Assembly: GCA_944384905.1 (NCBI GenBank)
Contig: CALWVE010000012.1
Coordinates: 1-46,534 of the forward strand
Source: an uncultured Clostridia bacterium
Lineage (GTDB): Bacteria > Bacillota > Clostridia > Oscillospirales > Acutalibacteraceae
Direction: 5' to 3'
Length of the DNA: 46,534 nucleotides
The notes below the pieces were generated by a model. That model saw nothing but the letters and a program-made list of their open reading frames with translations, searched no databases and was not told the DNA's origin. Shown one piece after another: positions 15,134 through 24,289 of the stretch (the stretch's first letter is position 1; each line of letters opens with the position of its first letter). Made by a program: the position numbers and the translations under genes.

Positions 15134-18100
15134 ATGCCGCGTGAATGGACAAAAGAACAGGAAGACGCCATTCGGGCGCGTGGAGGCGCCCTGCTCGTTT
15201 CGGCGGCGGCCGGTTCCGGTAAAACGGCGGTGCTGGTTCAGCGTTTTATCGAGCGGATCACCGACCCGGAGCATCCTGTGGATGCCGACCGGATGCTGGT
15301 GGTCACGTTTACCAAAGCCGCAGCCGGCGAAATGCGGGAACGCATTCTGGCGCAGCTCAACGCGATGATCGCCGCCGATCCTTCGAATATCGCCCTTCGC
15401 CGCCAGAAACTCTGTCTGGCGCGGGCGCATATCAGTACGGTACATAGCTTCTGTTCCGACTTGCTGCGGGAATTTTTCAACCAGTTGGGGATTGCGCCCG
15501 ATTTTCGGATTGCCGATGATAAAGAAGTGGAAACGCTTCAGCATGCGGCTTGTGATGAGCTGCTGGAAGAAGTATACCGCGATCCTTCGTTTGAATCGTT
15601 TGCCGAAGCGTTCAGCGGTGAACGCGATGACGGCCCACTGAGTCAAACAATATTGGCGCTGTATGCGTTTACCCGTTCCCATCCGTTCCCCGACGCTTGG
15701 CTCGAGGAAAAACTACATCTGTACGAAGATGTTCAGCGGGCGGAGGATACCGTGTGGGGACAAACTCTGCTGGAAGATGCGGCCGATGTTTTGCGCGGAG
15801 CAATCGATATGCAGCAAACAGCCTGCCGGATTGCGGAAGAAGACGCCAAACTGGCAGATGCTTTGATGCCGGCGTATGATGAAGACGAAAGGATTCTCCG
15901 CTCGCTCCTTACCTTGTGCGAGGAGAAAAAGTGGGATGAACTGGGGCAGGCGCTGGCCGGGGCAAAATTCCCCACGGCGCGTGCGCCGCGCGGCTATGCG
16001 GATGATCCGTTAAAAGTAAGGGCCACGAAAATCCGCGACGCGATGAAAAAGGCCGTTAAAGAACTTGCTAAAAATTTTGTTACAGATTCCGCCGCCTGCG
16101 CAGAAGAATGCACGCGGATGCTGCCGTATGTGCGCCGCCTGATCGATTTGGTGCGCCGTTTTTCCCAACTGTACGACGCCAAGAAGAAAGAAAAAGATGT
16201 GCTCGATTTCGGCGATCTGGAACATCTCACGCTCCGGCTTTTGTACCGGCAGCTTCCTTCCGGCGAATGGGAGGCGACCGAAACCGCCAAGACGGTGTCC
16301 GCGCGCTTTGACGAAGTGATGGTCGATGAATACCAGGACACCAACGAGGCGCAGGATAGCTTGTTCGCCGCTGTAGCGGGACTTAGCAATCACCGCTTTA
16401 TGGTGGGCGACGTAAAACAAAGCATCTATGGGTTTCGTCAGGCTATGCCGGCGATTTTCCTGCGCTATCAAAAAACGTTCGAGCCTTACAGCCGGGAGAA
16501 TCCCGTTTTTCCCGCCTGTGTGACGCTCGACCGCAATTTCCGTTCCCGCCGGGATGTGACGGAAAGCGTAAACTATATTTTCTCTCAGCTTATGCGCGAA
16601 GAAGTGGGCGACGTTTCCTATACGGGCGGCCAGCGTCTGGTGGCGCAGGCGACTTACCCTGAAGGCAGCGATACCCGCACGGAACTGGCTGTTTTGCCGC
16701 GTGTACGGGGCGCTTCTTATGAAGAAGCCGAAGCCCGCTGGATTGCTCGCCGCATCCGCCAGATGCTCGATGAAGGCTTCTGTGTAACCGATCACGGTGA
16801 ACTGCACCCCGCAACGCCGGGAGATTTCTGCATTCTTTTGCGGAGTACCACCAAAACGGCGCCGATTTACGCCCGGGTTCTGGCGGCGGAAGGAATCGCG
16901 GCACGAGCCAGCCTGACCGGTTCGTTTTTCAAAACGGCGGAAATCCGTCTGGCGCTTTCGTTTTTGCGCGTCATCGATAACCCCGCGCAGGATATTCCGC
17001 TTCTGGCCGTTTTGATGAGCCCGGTTTACGGCTTTTCACCCGACGATGTGGCCAAAATGCGGCTGGAACTGCGCGCGCAACCGCTGATCGTCACCTTGAC
17101 ACAGCGTGCGGAAACGGATGAACCCTGCCGCCGCGTATTGGATGATCTTGCGCGCTGGCGGCGGCTGGCTTCCACAATGACCAGCGAGATGTTCCTGCAC
17201 GATTTATTTGAAAAAACGGGTCTGGAAGACCTGGTGCTGGCGATGGAAAACGGCACGGTGCGCCTGGAAAACCTGCGTCTGCTGAGGCAGTATGCCGCGT
17301 CGTATGAGGCTTCCGGGTATCACGGGATCGGCGCATTTCTGCATTTCCTCGACCAGCTGGCCGAGCGCAAGGGCGACTTAGCCGCCGCCGATCCGCAGGC
17401 CGAGCTTGCGGACGCGGTGCAGATTATGAGCATTCATAAATCCAAGGGGTTGGAATTCCCCGTTTGTATCGTGGCGGGCTGCGGGCGGCAGTTTGTGCGC
17501 GATTACGACGACGTGGTCGTTCACCCCGAACTCGGCATTGGTATGCGCCTGCTCGATCCGTCTGTTCGGGCGCGGTATACCACGCTGCCCCGCGACGCAA
17601 TTTTGATCCGCCAGCAGGCGAACAACCTTTCAGAAGAAATGCGCGTGCTGTATGTGGCGCTGACGCGTGCCCGTGAAAAACTGATTTTGGTCGGCTCCGT
17701 GCGGGACCGCGAAAAAACGCTGGAAAATCTGGCGGCACGCCTAGGCGGGGAAGAGGCGATCAGCACCTACGCCGTGCGCAGTGCGCGCAGTCTGTTGGAT
17801 TGGCTGTTGCTTTGTGCGCTTCGTCATCCCGACGGATATGCGCTGCGCCAGGCCGGCGGAGCCGGAAACGAAATCGTGTTCCAAAATGAAGCGCCAAGCT
17901 GGCTGGTTTCGCTGCCCGATTGGCCGGATGAAGCACAGGCTGCAAATGAAAATTCACAGCCGTTTGCCCCGGCCGATGAAGCTTTTTTACATCAGGTGCG
18001 CGAGGCTGTTTCTTTTGTGTATCCGTGGGAAGGCATCAACACCTTGCCCTCTAAAGTGGCCGTAACGGCGTTGGCCGAAGCACGCACACCCGGCGAATAT

Positions 18101-18646
18101 CCGCTGGCGGCCCCTTCGTTTTTGCAGGCCAATGAGATGACTGCCGCTGAGCGCGGTACAGCTGTTCATGCCTTTTTGCAGTTTTTGGATCTGCGGATCG
18201 ATCCCGCTCAGCTTTCGGCCGAATGCAGTAGACTGGTTGAGCGCCGGTTTATTACGGAGCGTCAGCTTTCCGCCGTGGAACTTCCCGCGATTGCCCGGCT
18301 GCTTACTTCCCGTTTGGGCGAACGCATCCGCAACAGCACGCGCGTTTTGCGGGAATATCGTTTTTCCGTTCCGATTCCGGCACGCGCGGTCGATCCTTCC
18401 GTGGACGATCGCTTTGCCGACGAAGCGGTGGTACTTCAGGGTGCGGTGGACTGCCTGTTTGAAGAAGACGGAAAGCTTTTTATCGTGGACTTTAAAACAG
18501 ACCGGGTGAAAAACATGGATCAGCTGCGGGAAAAATACGCCGCGCAGTTGGAACTGTACGCCCTGGCCGTTGCCCGTACGCTGGAATGCTCCGTTGGCGG
18601 AAAAGTTTTGTATTCTCTGCATTTAGGGGAAGAAATCAATGTGTGA
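15134..18646 (+). CDS. addA: ATP-dependent helicase/nuclease subunit A (AddA)
   Basis: UvrD-family 3'-5' helicase plus RecB-type nuclease, partner of AddB. Motifs: Walker A SAAAGSGKT (to residue 31), Walker B VMVDEYQDTNEAQ (~395), VKQSIYGFRQA, IMSIHKSKGLEFP, the arginine-finger motif VLYVALTRAREKL, and C-terminal nuclease IVDFKTDRV (~1120). 1170 aa. The start at 15134 follows AGGAGGGG and sits 2 bp after the addB stop; the frame is open further upstream only as overlap with addB. A weak AT-rich hairpin (18653-18680) follows the stop and may be a leaky terminator. Confidence 0.95.
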   Translation: MPREWTKEQEDAIRARGGALLVSAAAGSGKTAVLVQRFIERITDPEHPVDADRMLVVTFTKAAAGEMRERILAQLNAMIAADPSNIALRRQKLCLARAHISTVHSFCSDLLREFFNQLGIAPDFRIADDKEVETLQHAACDELLEEVYRDPSFESFAEAFSGERDDGPLSQTILALYAFTRSHPFPDAWLEEKLHLYEDVQRAEDTVWGQTLLEDAADVLRGAIDMQQTACRIAEEDAKLADALMPAYDEDERILRSLLTLCEEKKWDELGQALAGAKFPTARAPRGYADDPLKVRATKIRDAMKKAVKELAKNFVTDSAACAEECTRMLPYVRRLIDLVRRFSQLYDAKKKEKDVLDFGDLEHLTLRLLYRQLPSGEWEATETAKTVSARFDEVMVDEYQDTNEAQDSLFAAVAGLSNHRFMVGDVKQSIYGFRQAMPAIFLRYQKTFEPYSRENPVFPACVTLDRNFRSRRDVTESVNYIFSQLMREEVGDVSYTGGQRLVAQATYPEGSDTRTELAVLPRVRGASYEEAEARWIARRIRQMLDEGFCVTDHGELHPATPGDFCILLRSTTKTAPIYARVLAAEGIAARASLTGSFFKTAEIRLALSFLRVIDNPAQDIPLLAVLMSPVYGFSPDDVAKMRLELRAQPLIVTLTQRAETDEPCRRVLDDLARWRRLASTMTSEMFLHDLFEKTGLEDLVLAMENGTVRLENLRLLRQYAASYEASGYHGIGAFLHFLDQLAERKGDLAAADPQAELADAVQIMSIHKSKGLEFPVCIVAGCGRQFVRDYDDVVVHPELGIGMRLLDPSVRARYTTLPRDAILIRQQANNLSEEMRVLYVALTRAREKLILVGSVRDREKTLENLAARLGGEEAISTYAVRSARSLLDWLLLCALRHPDGYALRQAGGAGNEIVFQNEAPSWLVSLPDWPDEAQAANENSQPFAPADEAFLHQVREAVSFVYPWEGINTLPSKVAVTALAEARTPGEYPLAAPSFLQANEMTAAERGTAVHAFLQFLDLRIDPAQLSAECSRLVERRFITERQLSAVELPAIARLLTSRLGERIRNSTRVLREYRFSVPIPARAVDPSVDDRFADEAVVLQGAVDCLFEEDGKLFIVDFKTDRVKNMDQLREKYAAQLELYALAVARTLECSVGGKVLYSLHLGEEINV

Positions 18647-18681
18647 TGCGGTAAAAAAATCATTTTTTTCGTGATTTTCTC

Positions 18682-18710
18682 TTGACATTTATCGGGGAAT
18701 AGCGTAATAT
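18682..18710 (+). promoter_or_regulatory. Strong promoter of the infC-rpmI-rplT operon
   Basis: Consensus TTGACA (18682-18687), 17-bp spacer and TAATAT (18705-18710). Transcription would begin near 18717, leaving a leader of about 180 nt before infC. Confidence 0.8.
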
Positions 18711-18716
18711 ATTTGA

Positions 18717-18897
18717 GTAAACAAAGCAGAACGATGTGTTCTCACCGCGCGGTTCCGTCTGGCGCTGGTCAATCAGAAAGCAAATCTCCGCTTAGGCGGG
18801 GCTGTTTTTGTACGATTGCGGGCAGATGGAATTCTGCCCGCTTTTTTGTGTGGTGCGCGTGTTTTGGAACACACGGCCGGATGAGGGGGGCTATATC
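18717..18897 (+). promoter_or_regulatory. infC leader with two attenuator-like hairpins
   Basis: A long untranslated leader carries two successive hairpins, each followed by a T run. Hairpin 1 (18786-18809) has a 6-bp stem, then CTGTTTTT. Hairpin 2 (18818-18847) has a perfect 9-bp stem (GCGGGCAGA and complement), a 6-base loop and TTTTTT. In Bacillus and relatives, L20 binds such a leader and promotes premature termination, so autogenous control by L20 is likely; the matching antiterminator fold was not derived. Confidence 0.65.
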
Positions 18898-19416
18898 ATT
18901 AGCAAGAACGAACTTCAGATCAATGAAGAAATCCGCGACAAAGAAGTCCGTGTGATCGATGCGGACGGTTCGCAGCTGGGCGTAATGCCGCTGCAGGCTG
19001 CCATGAAGATTGCAGCCGAAAAGAATCTCGATCTTGTCAAAATTGCACCGCAGGCTCAGCCGCCTGTTTGCAAGGTGATCGATTACGGCAAGTATCGCTT
19101 CGAACAGGCCAAGCGCGAAAAAGAGGCGAGAAAAAACCAGAAGGTCGTGGAGATCAAGGAGATCCGTCTTTCGCTCAACATTGATACCCACGATTTCGAA
19201 ACCAAGGCCGGTCATGCCGCCCGGTTTATCGGTGACGGCAATAAAGTAAAGGTTTCCATCCGCTTCCGCGGCCGCGAAATGGGCCATCCGGAACACGGTA
19301 TCGAAACCATGAAGAAGTTTGCCGCCGCGCTGGCCGATGTGGCCAATGTGGAAAAACAGCCGAAGCTCGAAGGCCGCAGCATGCAGATGTTCCTGGCCCC
19401 GAAGCCTGCGAAATAA
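18898..19416 (+). CDS. infC: Translation initiation factor IF-3, AUU start
   Basis: IF-3 binds the 30S subunit and checks the start codon. N-domain (NEEIRDKEVRVIDADGSQ, then LGVMPLQAAMKIAAEKNLDLV), linker KYRFEQAKREKEARKNQ, C-domain (EIRLSLNIDTHDFETKAG, VKVSIRFRGREMGH). Homology begins at SKNELQINEEIR, directly after the ATT at 18898; no ATG, GTG or TTG lies at that point, and GAGGGGGG is upstream. An AUU start is the classic device by which IF-3 represses its own synthesis. 172 aa. Earlier ATGs in the frame fall inside the attenuator and are rejected. Confidence 0.93.
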   Translation: MSKNELQINEEIRDKEVRVIDADGSQLGVMPLQAAMKIAAEKNLDLVKIAPQAQPPVCKVIDYGKYRFEQAKREKEARKNQKVVEIKEIRLSLNIDTHDFETKAGHAARFIGDGNKVKVSIRFRGREMGHPEHGIETMKKFAAALADVANVEKQPKLEGRSMQMFLAPKPAK

Positions 19417-19472
19417 ACGAAACAGCGGAAAATCCGGCAGTTTTCGTATACAAATTCAAGGAGGAAAATCCA

Positions 19473-19676
19473 ATGCCTAAGATTAAAACGCACAGCGGTG
19501 CGAAAAAGCGTTTCAAGCTCACCAAGAACGGTCTGGTCGTGCGCGGCCACGCCAACACCAGCCATCTGCTCAACGGTCACGGCAAGACCCGTAAGTCCAA
19601 GCGCAACCTGCGCGGCACCACCATCGCCGACAAGACGAACATGAACGCCGTCAAGCGCATGATTCCGTATAAATAA
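19473..19676 (+). CDS. rpmI: 50S ribosomal protein L35
   Basis: 67-residue very basic protein with the L35 signature MPKIKTHSGAKKRFKLT and KTRKSKRNLRGT. Strong AAGGAGGA upstream. It sits between infC and rplT, the conserved bacterial operon, and is controlled by the same leader. Confidence 0.97.
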   Translation: MPKIKTHSGAKKRFKLTKNGLVVRGHANTSHLLNGHGKTRKSKRNLRGTTIADKTNMNAVKRMIPYK

Positions 19677-19711
19677 TTGATAACTGAACCGATTCTGGAG
19701 GTATATAGAGA

Positions 19712-20065
19712 ATGGCACGTGTAAAGGGTGCGCTGATGACGCGCAAGAGAAGAAATAAAGTTCTGAAACTCGCCAAGGGTTACTGGGGCTCCAAGAGCCG
19801 CCACTTCAAGATGGCCAAACAGGCCGTTATGAAGTCTGGCAACTATGCCTATATCGGCCGTAAGCAGAAGAAGAGAGATTTCCGCCGTCTGTGGATCACT
19901 CGTATTTCTGCCGCCTGCAAACTCAACGGCATGAATTATTCCACCTTCATGAATGGCCTGAAGAAAGCCGGCATCACGCTCAACCGCAAGATGCTCGCCG
20001 AAATCGCCGTTTCCGATGCAGCCGCTTTCACGGCTATCTGCGAAAAGGCCAAGGCCGCTTTATAA
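19712..20065 (+). CDS. rplT: 50S ribosomal protein L20
   Basis: 117-residue basic protein ([57 protein letters not shown]), a primary assembly protein of the large subunit that also represses its operon by binding leader RNA in other bacteria. Last gene of the infC operon, followed by a strong terminator. Confidence 0.97.
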   Translation: MARVKGALMTRKRRNKVLKLAKGYWGSKSRHFKMAKQAVMKSGNYAYIGRKQKKRDFRRLWITRISAACKLNGMNYSTFMNGLKKAGITLNRKMLAEIAVSDAAAFTAICEKAKAAL

Positions 20066-20105
20066 TCACACAGCAAATGCTGTCGGCAGCAATGCCGTGA
20101 ATCGA

Positions 20106-20144
20106 GCGCCCGAGGGCATTTTCCCTCGGGCGCCGTTTGTTTTA
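20106..20144 (+). terminator. Terminator of the infC-rpmI-rplT operon
   Basis: Perfect 11-bp stem (GCGCCCGAGGG at 20106-20116 and its complement at 20123-20133), followed by CGTTTGTTTT. Confidence 0.9.
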
Positions 20145-20168
20145 GTAGGTAAACGGAGGAATCTCTTC

Positions 20169-20984
20169 ATGCAGACGATAACCAGTCGAAAAAATGAAGT
20201 TGTCCGCGCGGCTGCGGCTTTGGCCGATTCGGTTCGCCAGCGCCGGGAGTCGGGACGCTATCTGGTAGAGGGCGCCCGCTTGTGCGAAGACGCCGCCCGC
20301 AGCGGCGTTGTTTTGGAACAGCTTTTTTATACGGAAAAAGCCGCGGATAAGTATAGTTCTTATCTGACGGCCTGTATGGCGGTTTGTCCGCAGATTTATG
20401 AGATTTCCCAGCCGGTGGCCGAGCTGTTGGCCGAAACGAAATCCACGCAGGGAATTTTCGCTGTCTGTCGTATGGATACGGCTTCCCATGATCTGCAGGC
20501 GCTGCCCCAAAGCGGCCGTTTGCTTGCTGTGGAGCAGCTGCAAGACCCGGCCAATCTGGGAACGATTCTGCGTACCGCCGAAGCGCTGGGCGTTTCCGGT
20601 GTGGTGCTGGCCGGTGCCTGCTGTGATATTTATACGCCCAAGGTGTTGCGGGCTTCGATGGGCGCCGTGTTCCGCCTGCCGTTTTTCGAGGCCGATTCGA
20701 CGGGACAAGCCATACAGGCGCTGCATGACCGCGGCTATTCCGTTTATGCCGCCGTACCGGATTCTACCGCAAAACCGATCACCCGGCTTGCTTTTTCCGA
20801 TCGGGATGCCGTATGGATCGGCAACGAAGGAAACGGCCTCACGCAGGAGGCTATTCAGGCGGCCGATCAGGCGGTGACGATTCCCATGGCCGGGCGCGCG
20901 GAATCGCTGAATGCGGCCGCGGCGGCTTCGATCGTGATGTGGGAATTGTGCCGCACGCTTTCGGAGGAATCGATCCATGGATAA
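20169..20984 (+). CDS. SpoU/TrmH-family RNA 2'-O-methyltransferase, 271 aa
   Basis: SPOUT-fold methyltransferase that modifies ribose in rRNA or tRNA. An N-terminal substrate-binding domain (GRYLVEGARLCEDA) is followed by three SPOUT motifs: EQLQDPANLGTILRTAEALG, WIGNEGNGLTQE and IPMAGRAESLNAAAAASIVMWE (listed separately), which form the trefoil-knot SAM site. RlmB-like, but the exact target nucleotide cannot be told. ATG 20169 follows CGGAGGA. Overlaps dprA by 8 bp. Downstream of the ribosomal-protein operon terminator; no separate promoter was pinned. Confidence 0.9.
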   Translation: MQTITSRKNEVVRAAAALADSVRQRRESGRYLVEGARLCEDAARSGVVLEQLFYTEKAADKYSSYLTACMAVCPQIYEISQPVAELLAETKSTQGIFAVCRMDTASHDLQALPQSGRLLAVEQLQDPANLGTILRTAEALGVSGVVLAGACCDIYTPKVLRASMGAVFRLPFFEADSTGQAIQALHDRGYSVYAAVPDSTAKPITRLAFSDRDAVWIGNEGNGLTQEAIQAADQAVTIPMAGRAESLNAAAAASIVMWELCRTLSEESIHG

Positions 20985-22173
20985 CCGGGCATATTGGTTG
21001 TGGCTGCAGCATGCTTTTGGCGCGGGGAGCCGCAAGCCGGCTGTGATTTTGCGCCGGATGCATTCGGTGCAGGCGTTTTATGAGGCGGGGCCGTCTTTTT
21101 GGCAGACCTGCCAGTATATTACCGAAAAAGAATATTACGCGCTGATCCATTATTTGCCCGAGCGCGCTCTGCCGCTTTTGGAATATTATGAAAAAGTCGG
21201 CCAGCAGGTGCTCACACCCGATGACGCGGCATATCCGGAACGTCTGCGTCAGCTTATCGATTTTCCCTGTGCTTTGTATGTGCGCGGTAAATTGCCGCCG
21301 GTAGATCAGGTTCTTTCGATCGGCGTGGTCGGTTCGAGAAAAGCCGATGCTTCGGCGATTGAATCGGCCCGGACGATTTCTGCCGAATTGGCCGCGCGCG
21401 GCGTGGTCATTGTCAGCGGCGGCGCGGTTGGAATTGATTCCGCGGCGCATAGCGGGGCGCTGCGTGCCGGAGGCAAAACGATTTGCGTGCTTCCCTGCGG
21501 TTTAAATTATCCTTATTTAATGGATAACGCCGCCATGCGGGAACATATCGCCGAAAGCGGCGCGCTGGTGACGGAATATCCGGAAAACGCAGGTGTCTTT
21601 CGCGGAACGTTTACGGTACGCAATCGGTTGATTTCCGGACTTTCCAGCGGGATTCTGGTGGTTTCCGCCGCCCGAAAAAGCGGTACGCTGATTACGGCCG
21701 CACGCGCAACCGATCAAAATCGCGATATTTTTGTTGTACCCGGACCTGCCGGGGACGAGCGTTGGGCGGGCTCGGCGGCGCTTATCCAAGACGGCGCCTG
21801 TGCCGTAGAAACAGCCGACGATATTTTGTGTGAATATGCCGCCCAGATTGAAAATTTCCCCGCCACACTTTCTTCCGAAACGGAAAAAGATTCCTCTTTT
21901 TCGGAAAAAATAAGCGAGAAAATCGAAAAAAATGATTCCAAAGATGTAAATTCTTTAAAAACAGGGGAAAATCACCTTGACGAACTTTCCGGCGATGCTG
22001 TAACATTATGGCAAGTTCTTTGTGCGCAGCCCCGGCATATCAATGAATTGACCGCCGCGTCCCTGTTGCCTGCACATCGTGTGCTGGCAGCTTTAACGGA
22101 ATTGGAACTGGCGGGTTTGTGTGAATCATTGGCAGGCGGTTTTTATCGTGCCGCCCGCGGGGCAAAGCCTTGA
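20977..22173 (+). CDS. dprA: DNA-processing protein DprA (Smf)
   Basis: Single-strand-DNA-binding RecA loader used in natural transformation. The Rossmann core spans ~105-285 (SIGVVGSRKADASA, VIVSGGAVGIDSAAHSGAL, FRGTFTVRNRLISGLS, ESG-equivalent SAARKSGTLITA). A Lys/Ser/Glu-rich linker (~293-330) and a C-terminal winged-helix domain (INELTAASLLPAHRVLAALTEL) follow. Coupled to the upstream methyltransferase; dprA-topA-trmFO order is standard in Firmicutes. Length 398 aa is slightly long because of the linker. Confidence 0.93.
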   Translation: MDNRAYWLWLQHAFGAGSRKPAVILRRMHSVQAFYEAGPSFWQTCQYITEKEYYALIHYLPERALPLLEYYEKVGQQVLTPDDAAYPERLRQLIDFPCALYVRGKLPPVDQVLSIGVVGSRKADASAIESARTISAELAARGVVIVSGGAVGIDSAAHSGALRAGGKTICVLPCGLNYPYLMDNAAMREHIAESGALVTEYPENAGVFRGTFTVRNRLISGLSSGILVVSAARKSGTLITAARATDQNRDIFVVPGPAGDERWAGSAALIQDGACAVETADDILCEYAAQIENFPATLSSETEKDSSFSEKISEKIEKNDSKDVNSLKTGENHLDELSGDAVTLWQVLCAQPRHINELTAASLLPAHRVLAALTELELAGLCESLAGGFYRAARGAKP

Positions 22174-22176
22174 AGT

Positions 22177-22213
22177 AAGGAGGTAAGGCCGGTTTTCCGG
22201 CGTTTGAGAAAAT
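22177..22213 (+). promoter_or_regulatory. Displaced ribosome site and hairpin before topA
   Basis: The only strong ribosome site, AAGGAGGT (22177-22184), is 29 bases from the topA ATG, too far for direct use. Between them GCCGG/CCGGC with a TTTT loop (22188-22201) forms a hairpin that would bring the site closer, to about 15 unpaired bases. An in-frame TGA at 22205 rules out an earlier start. A weak GAG at 22206-22208 could serve instead. Confidence 0.5.
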
Positions 22214-24289
22214 ATGTCCAAACTTGTGATCGTAGAGTCTCCGTCCAAAGCGAAGACGATCAAGAAATATCTTGGCCCCGGTTTTGAAGTGGTGGCTTCC
22301 AACGGCCATGTGCGGGATCTGCCCGCCACGCGCCTGAGTGTGGATGTAAAAGACCACTTTAAGCCGAAGTATACCATTATTAAAGGAAAAGAAAAGCTGG
22401 TAGACAGCCTCAAGGAGGCGGCCGCCAAAAGCGACGGCGTTTATCTGGCAACCGACCCGGACCGCGAAGGAGAGGCCATCTCGTGGCACCTGGCGTATAT
22501 TCTCGGGTTGGATATTAACGACGCCAATCGCGTCACATTCAACGAAATCACCCGCCACGGTGTAGAAGACGGCATGAAAGCACCGCGTTCGATCGATATG
22601 GATCTGGTTAACGCCCAGCAGGCCCGTCGTATTCTCGACCGTCTGGTCGGTTATAAAATCAGCCCATTTTTGGCGAAAATGATCCGCCGCGGTCTTTCCG
22701 CGGGACGTGTGCAGTCTGTGGCTGTGCGCCTGATCGTCGACCGCGAAGAGGAAATTCGCAATTTCAAGCCGGAAGAATACTGGTCGATTGAAGCAAAACT
22801 TTTGGCCAAGGGGTCTCAGCGCCAGTTTATCGCGTCTTTCTACGGCGACGATAACGGCAAAATCAAAATTGAAAATAAAGAGCAGGCCGACGCAATCCTG
22901 GCCGTGGTTAAGGATGCGCAGTTCGCTGTAGAAAATGTGAAAAAAGGCAGCCGCCGCAAATCGCCCGCGCCGCCGTTTACCACGTCTACGCTGCAGCAGG
23001 AAGCTTCCCGCAAACTGGGTTTCCAGGCACGGCGCACGATGAAAGCCGCGCAGGAATTGTATGAAGGCGTGGAAATTCACGGCATGGGCGCCGTGGGTCT
23101 TATCACCTACATGCGTACCGACTCGCTGCGTATTTCCGAAGACGCCATCGCAGAAGCGGCCTCGTTTATCGAAGAGAAATGGGGGAAGCGCTACCAGAAT
23201 TCCCGTCATTTCAAAACCAAGGCCGGCGCACAGGACGGTCACGAAGCGATCCGTCCCACGTCTGTGGCGATTACGCCCGACCGCGTGGAAAGCTCGCTCA
23301 CCAAAGACCAGTACCGCCTGTATAAGCTTATTTGGGAACGTTTTATCGCCAGCCAGATGTCCAACTGTCTGATGGAAACCACCCAGGCCGATATCCGCGC
23401 GGCACAGTATCTGTTCAAAGCCTCCGGCTACCGCGTGACGTTCGACGGCTATACGGTGCTGTATGAAGAAGGCAAAGACGAAGAAGAAAAGACAGCCGGT
23501 GTATTGCCTGAGCTTGCGGCCGGCATGCCGCTGCGCCTGAAAGATGTTGCGGGTACGCAGCATTTTACCCAGCCGCCTCCGCGCTATACGGAAGCTTCGC
23601 TGATCAAAACGCTCGAAGAAAACGGCATCGGCCGTCCGTCTACCTATGCGGCTACGATTTCCACCATCACGGCGCGTGAATACGTCACCCGCGAAAATAA
23701 AGCGTTCAAGCCTACCGAACTGGGCGAAGTGACCACGAAAGTGATGAAAGAACAGTTCCCGAAAATCGTAAACCTCAAGTTTACGGCGCAGGTGGAAGAC
23801 GAGTTGGGCGATATCCAGCTGGGCAAGGCCGATTGGGTGGAAACGCTCGATCATTTCTACGATGATTTCAGCAAGACGCTGGAAAAGGCCAAAGAAGAAA
23901 CCAAGGGCGTAAAAGTGACGCTCGAAGAAGATAAGATCGATATGACCTGTGAAGTGTGCGGTCGCCCGATGGTGGTCAAATACGGGCGCTACGGGCGCTT
24001 CATCGCCTGCTCCGGCTATCCGGAATGCAAAAACGTGAAAAAGATCGTGGACGAAACGGGCGCGGAATGCCCCAAGTGCGGTAAATCCGTGGTGCGCAAA
24101 AAGACAAAGCGCGGCCGTATTTTCTACGGATGCAGCGGTTATCCGGAATGTGATTTCGTTTCCTGGGATGAGCCGACGCAGAAAAAATGTCCGCGCTGCG
24201 GCAAAACTCTGCTGCGCAAAAACGGCAAACAGAAAAAGCTCTACTGCATAACGGAAGGCTGTGGCTATGAATCCAGTGACGAAGAATAA
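22214..24289 (+). CDS. topA: DNA topoisomerase I (type IA)
   Basis: Relaxes negative supercoils. N-terminal TOPRIM (LVIVESPSKAKTIKKYLG, TDPDREGEAISWHL), catalytic Tyr299 in GLITYMRTDS, and IGRPSTYAATISTI. The C-terminus (~575-691) holds three zinc ribbons: CEVCG...CSGYPEC, CPKCG...CSGYPEC and CPRCG...C-x4-C. 691 aa, normal for Firmicutes. The trmFO start overlaps its 3' end by 23 bp. Confidence 0.96.
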   Translation: MSKLVIVESPSKAKTIKKYLGPGFEVVASNGHVRDLPATRLSVDVKDHFKPKYTIIKGKEKLVDSLKEAAAKSDGVYLATDPDREGEAISWHLAYILGLDINDANRVTFNEITRHGVEDGMKAPRSIDMDLVNAQQARRILDRLVGYKISPFLAKMIRRGLSAGRVQSVAVRLIVDREEEIRNFKPEEYWSIEAKLLAKGSQRQFIASFYGDDNGKIKIENKEQADAILAVVKDAQFAVENVKKGSRRKSPAPPFTTSTLQQEASRKLGFQARRTMKAAQELYEGVEIHGMGAVGLITYMRTDSLRISEDAIAEAASFIEEKWGKRYQNSRHFKTKAGAQDGHEAIRPTSVAITPDRVESSLTKDQYRLYKLIWERFIASQMSNCLMETTQADIRAAQYLFKASGYRVTFDGYTVLYEEGKDEEEKTAGVLPELAAGMPLRLKDVAGTQHFTQPPPRYTEASLIKTLEENGIGRPSTYAATISTITAREYVTRENKAFKPTELGEVTTKVMKEQFPKIVNLKFTAQVEDELGDIQLGKADWVETLDHFYDDFSKTLEKAKEETKGVKVTLEEDKIDMTCEVCGRPMVVKYGRYGRFIACSGYPECKNVKKIVDETGAECPKCGKSVVRKKTKRGRIFYGCSGYPECDFVSWDEPTQKKCPRCGKTLLRKNGKQKKLYCITEGCGYESSDEE

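Noticed and set aside
18808..18897. Upstream extension of infC to an ATG at 18808
   Set aside because: The extra 30 residues lie in the attenuator hairpin, are not IF-3-like and have no ribosome site; ATT 18898 fits.
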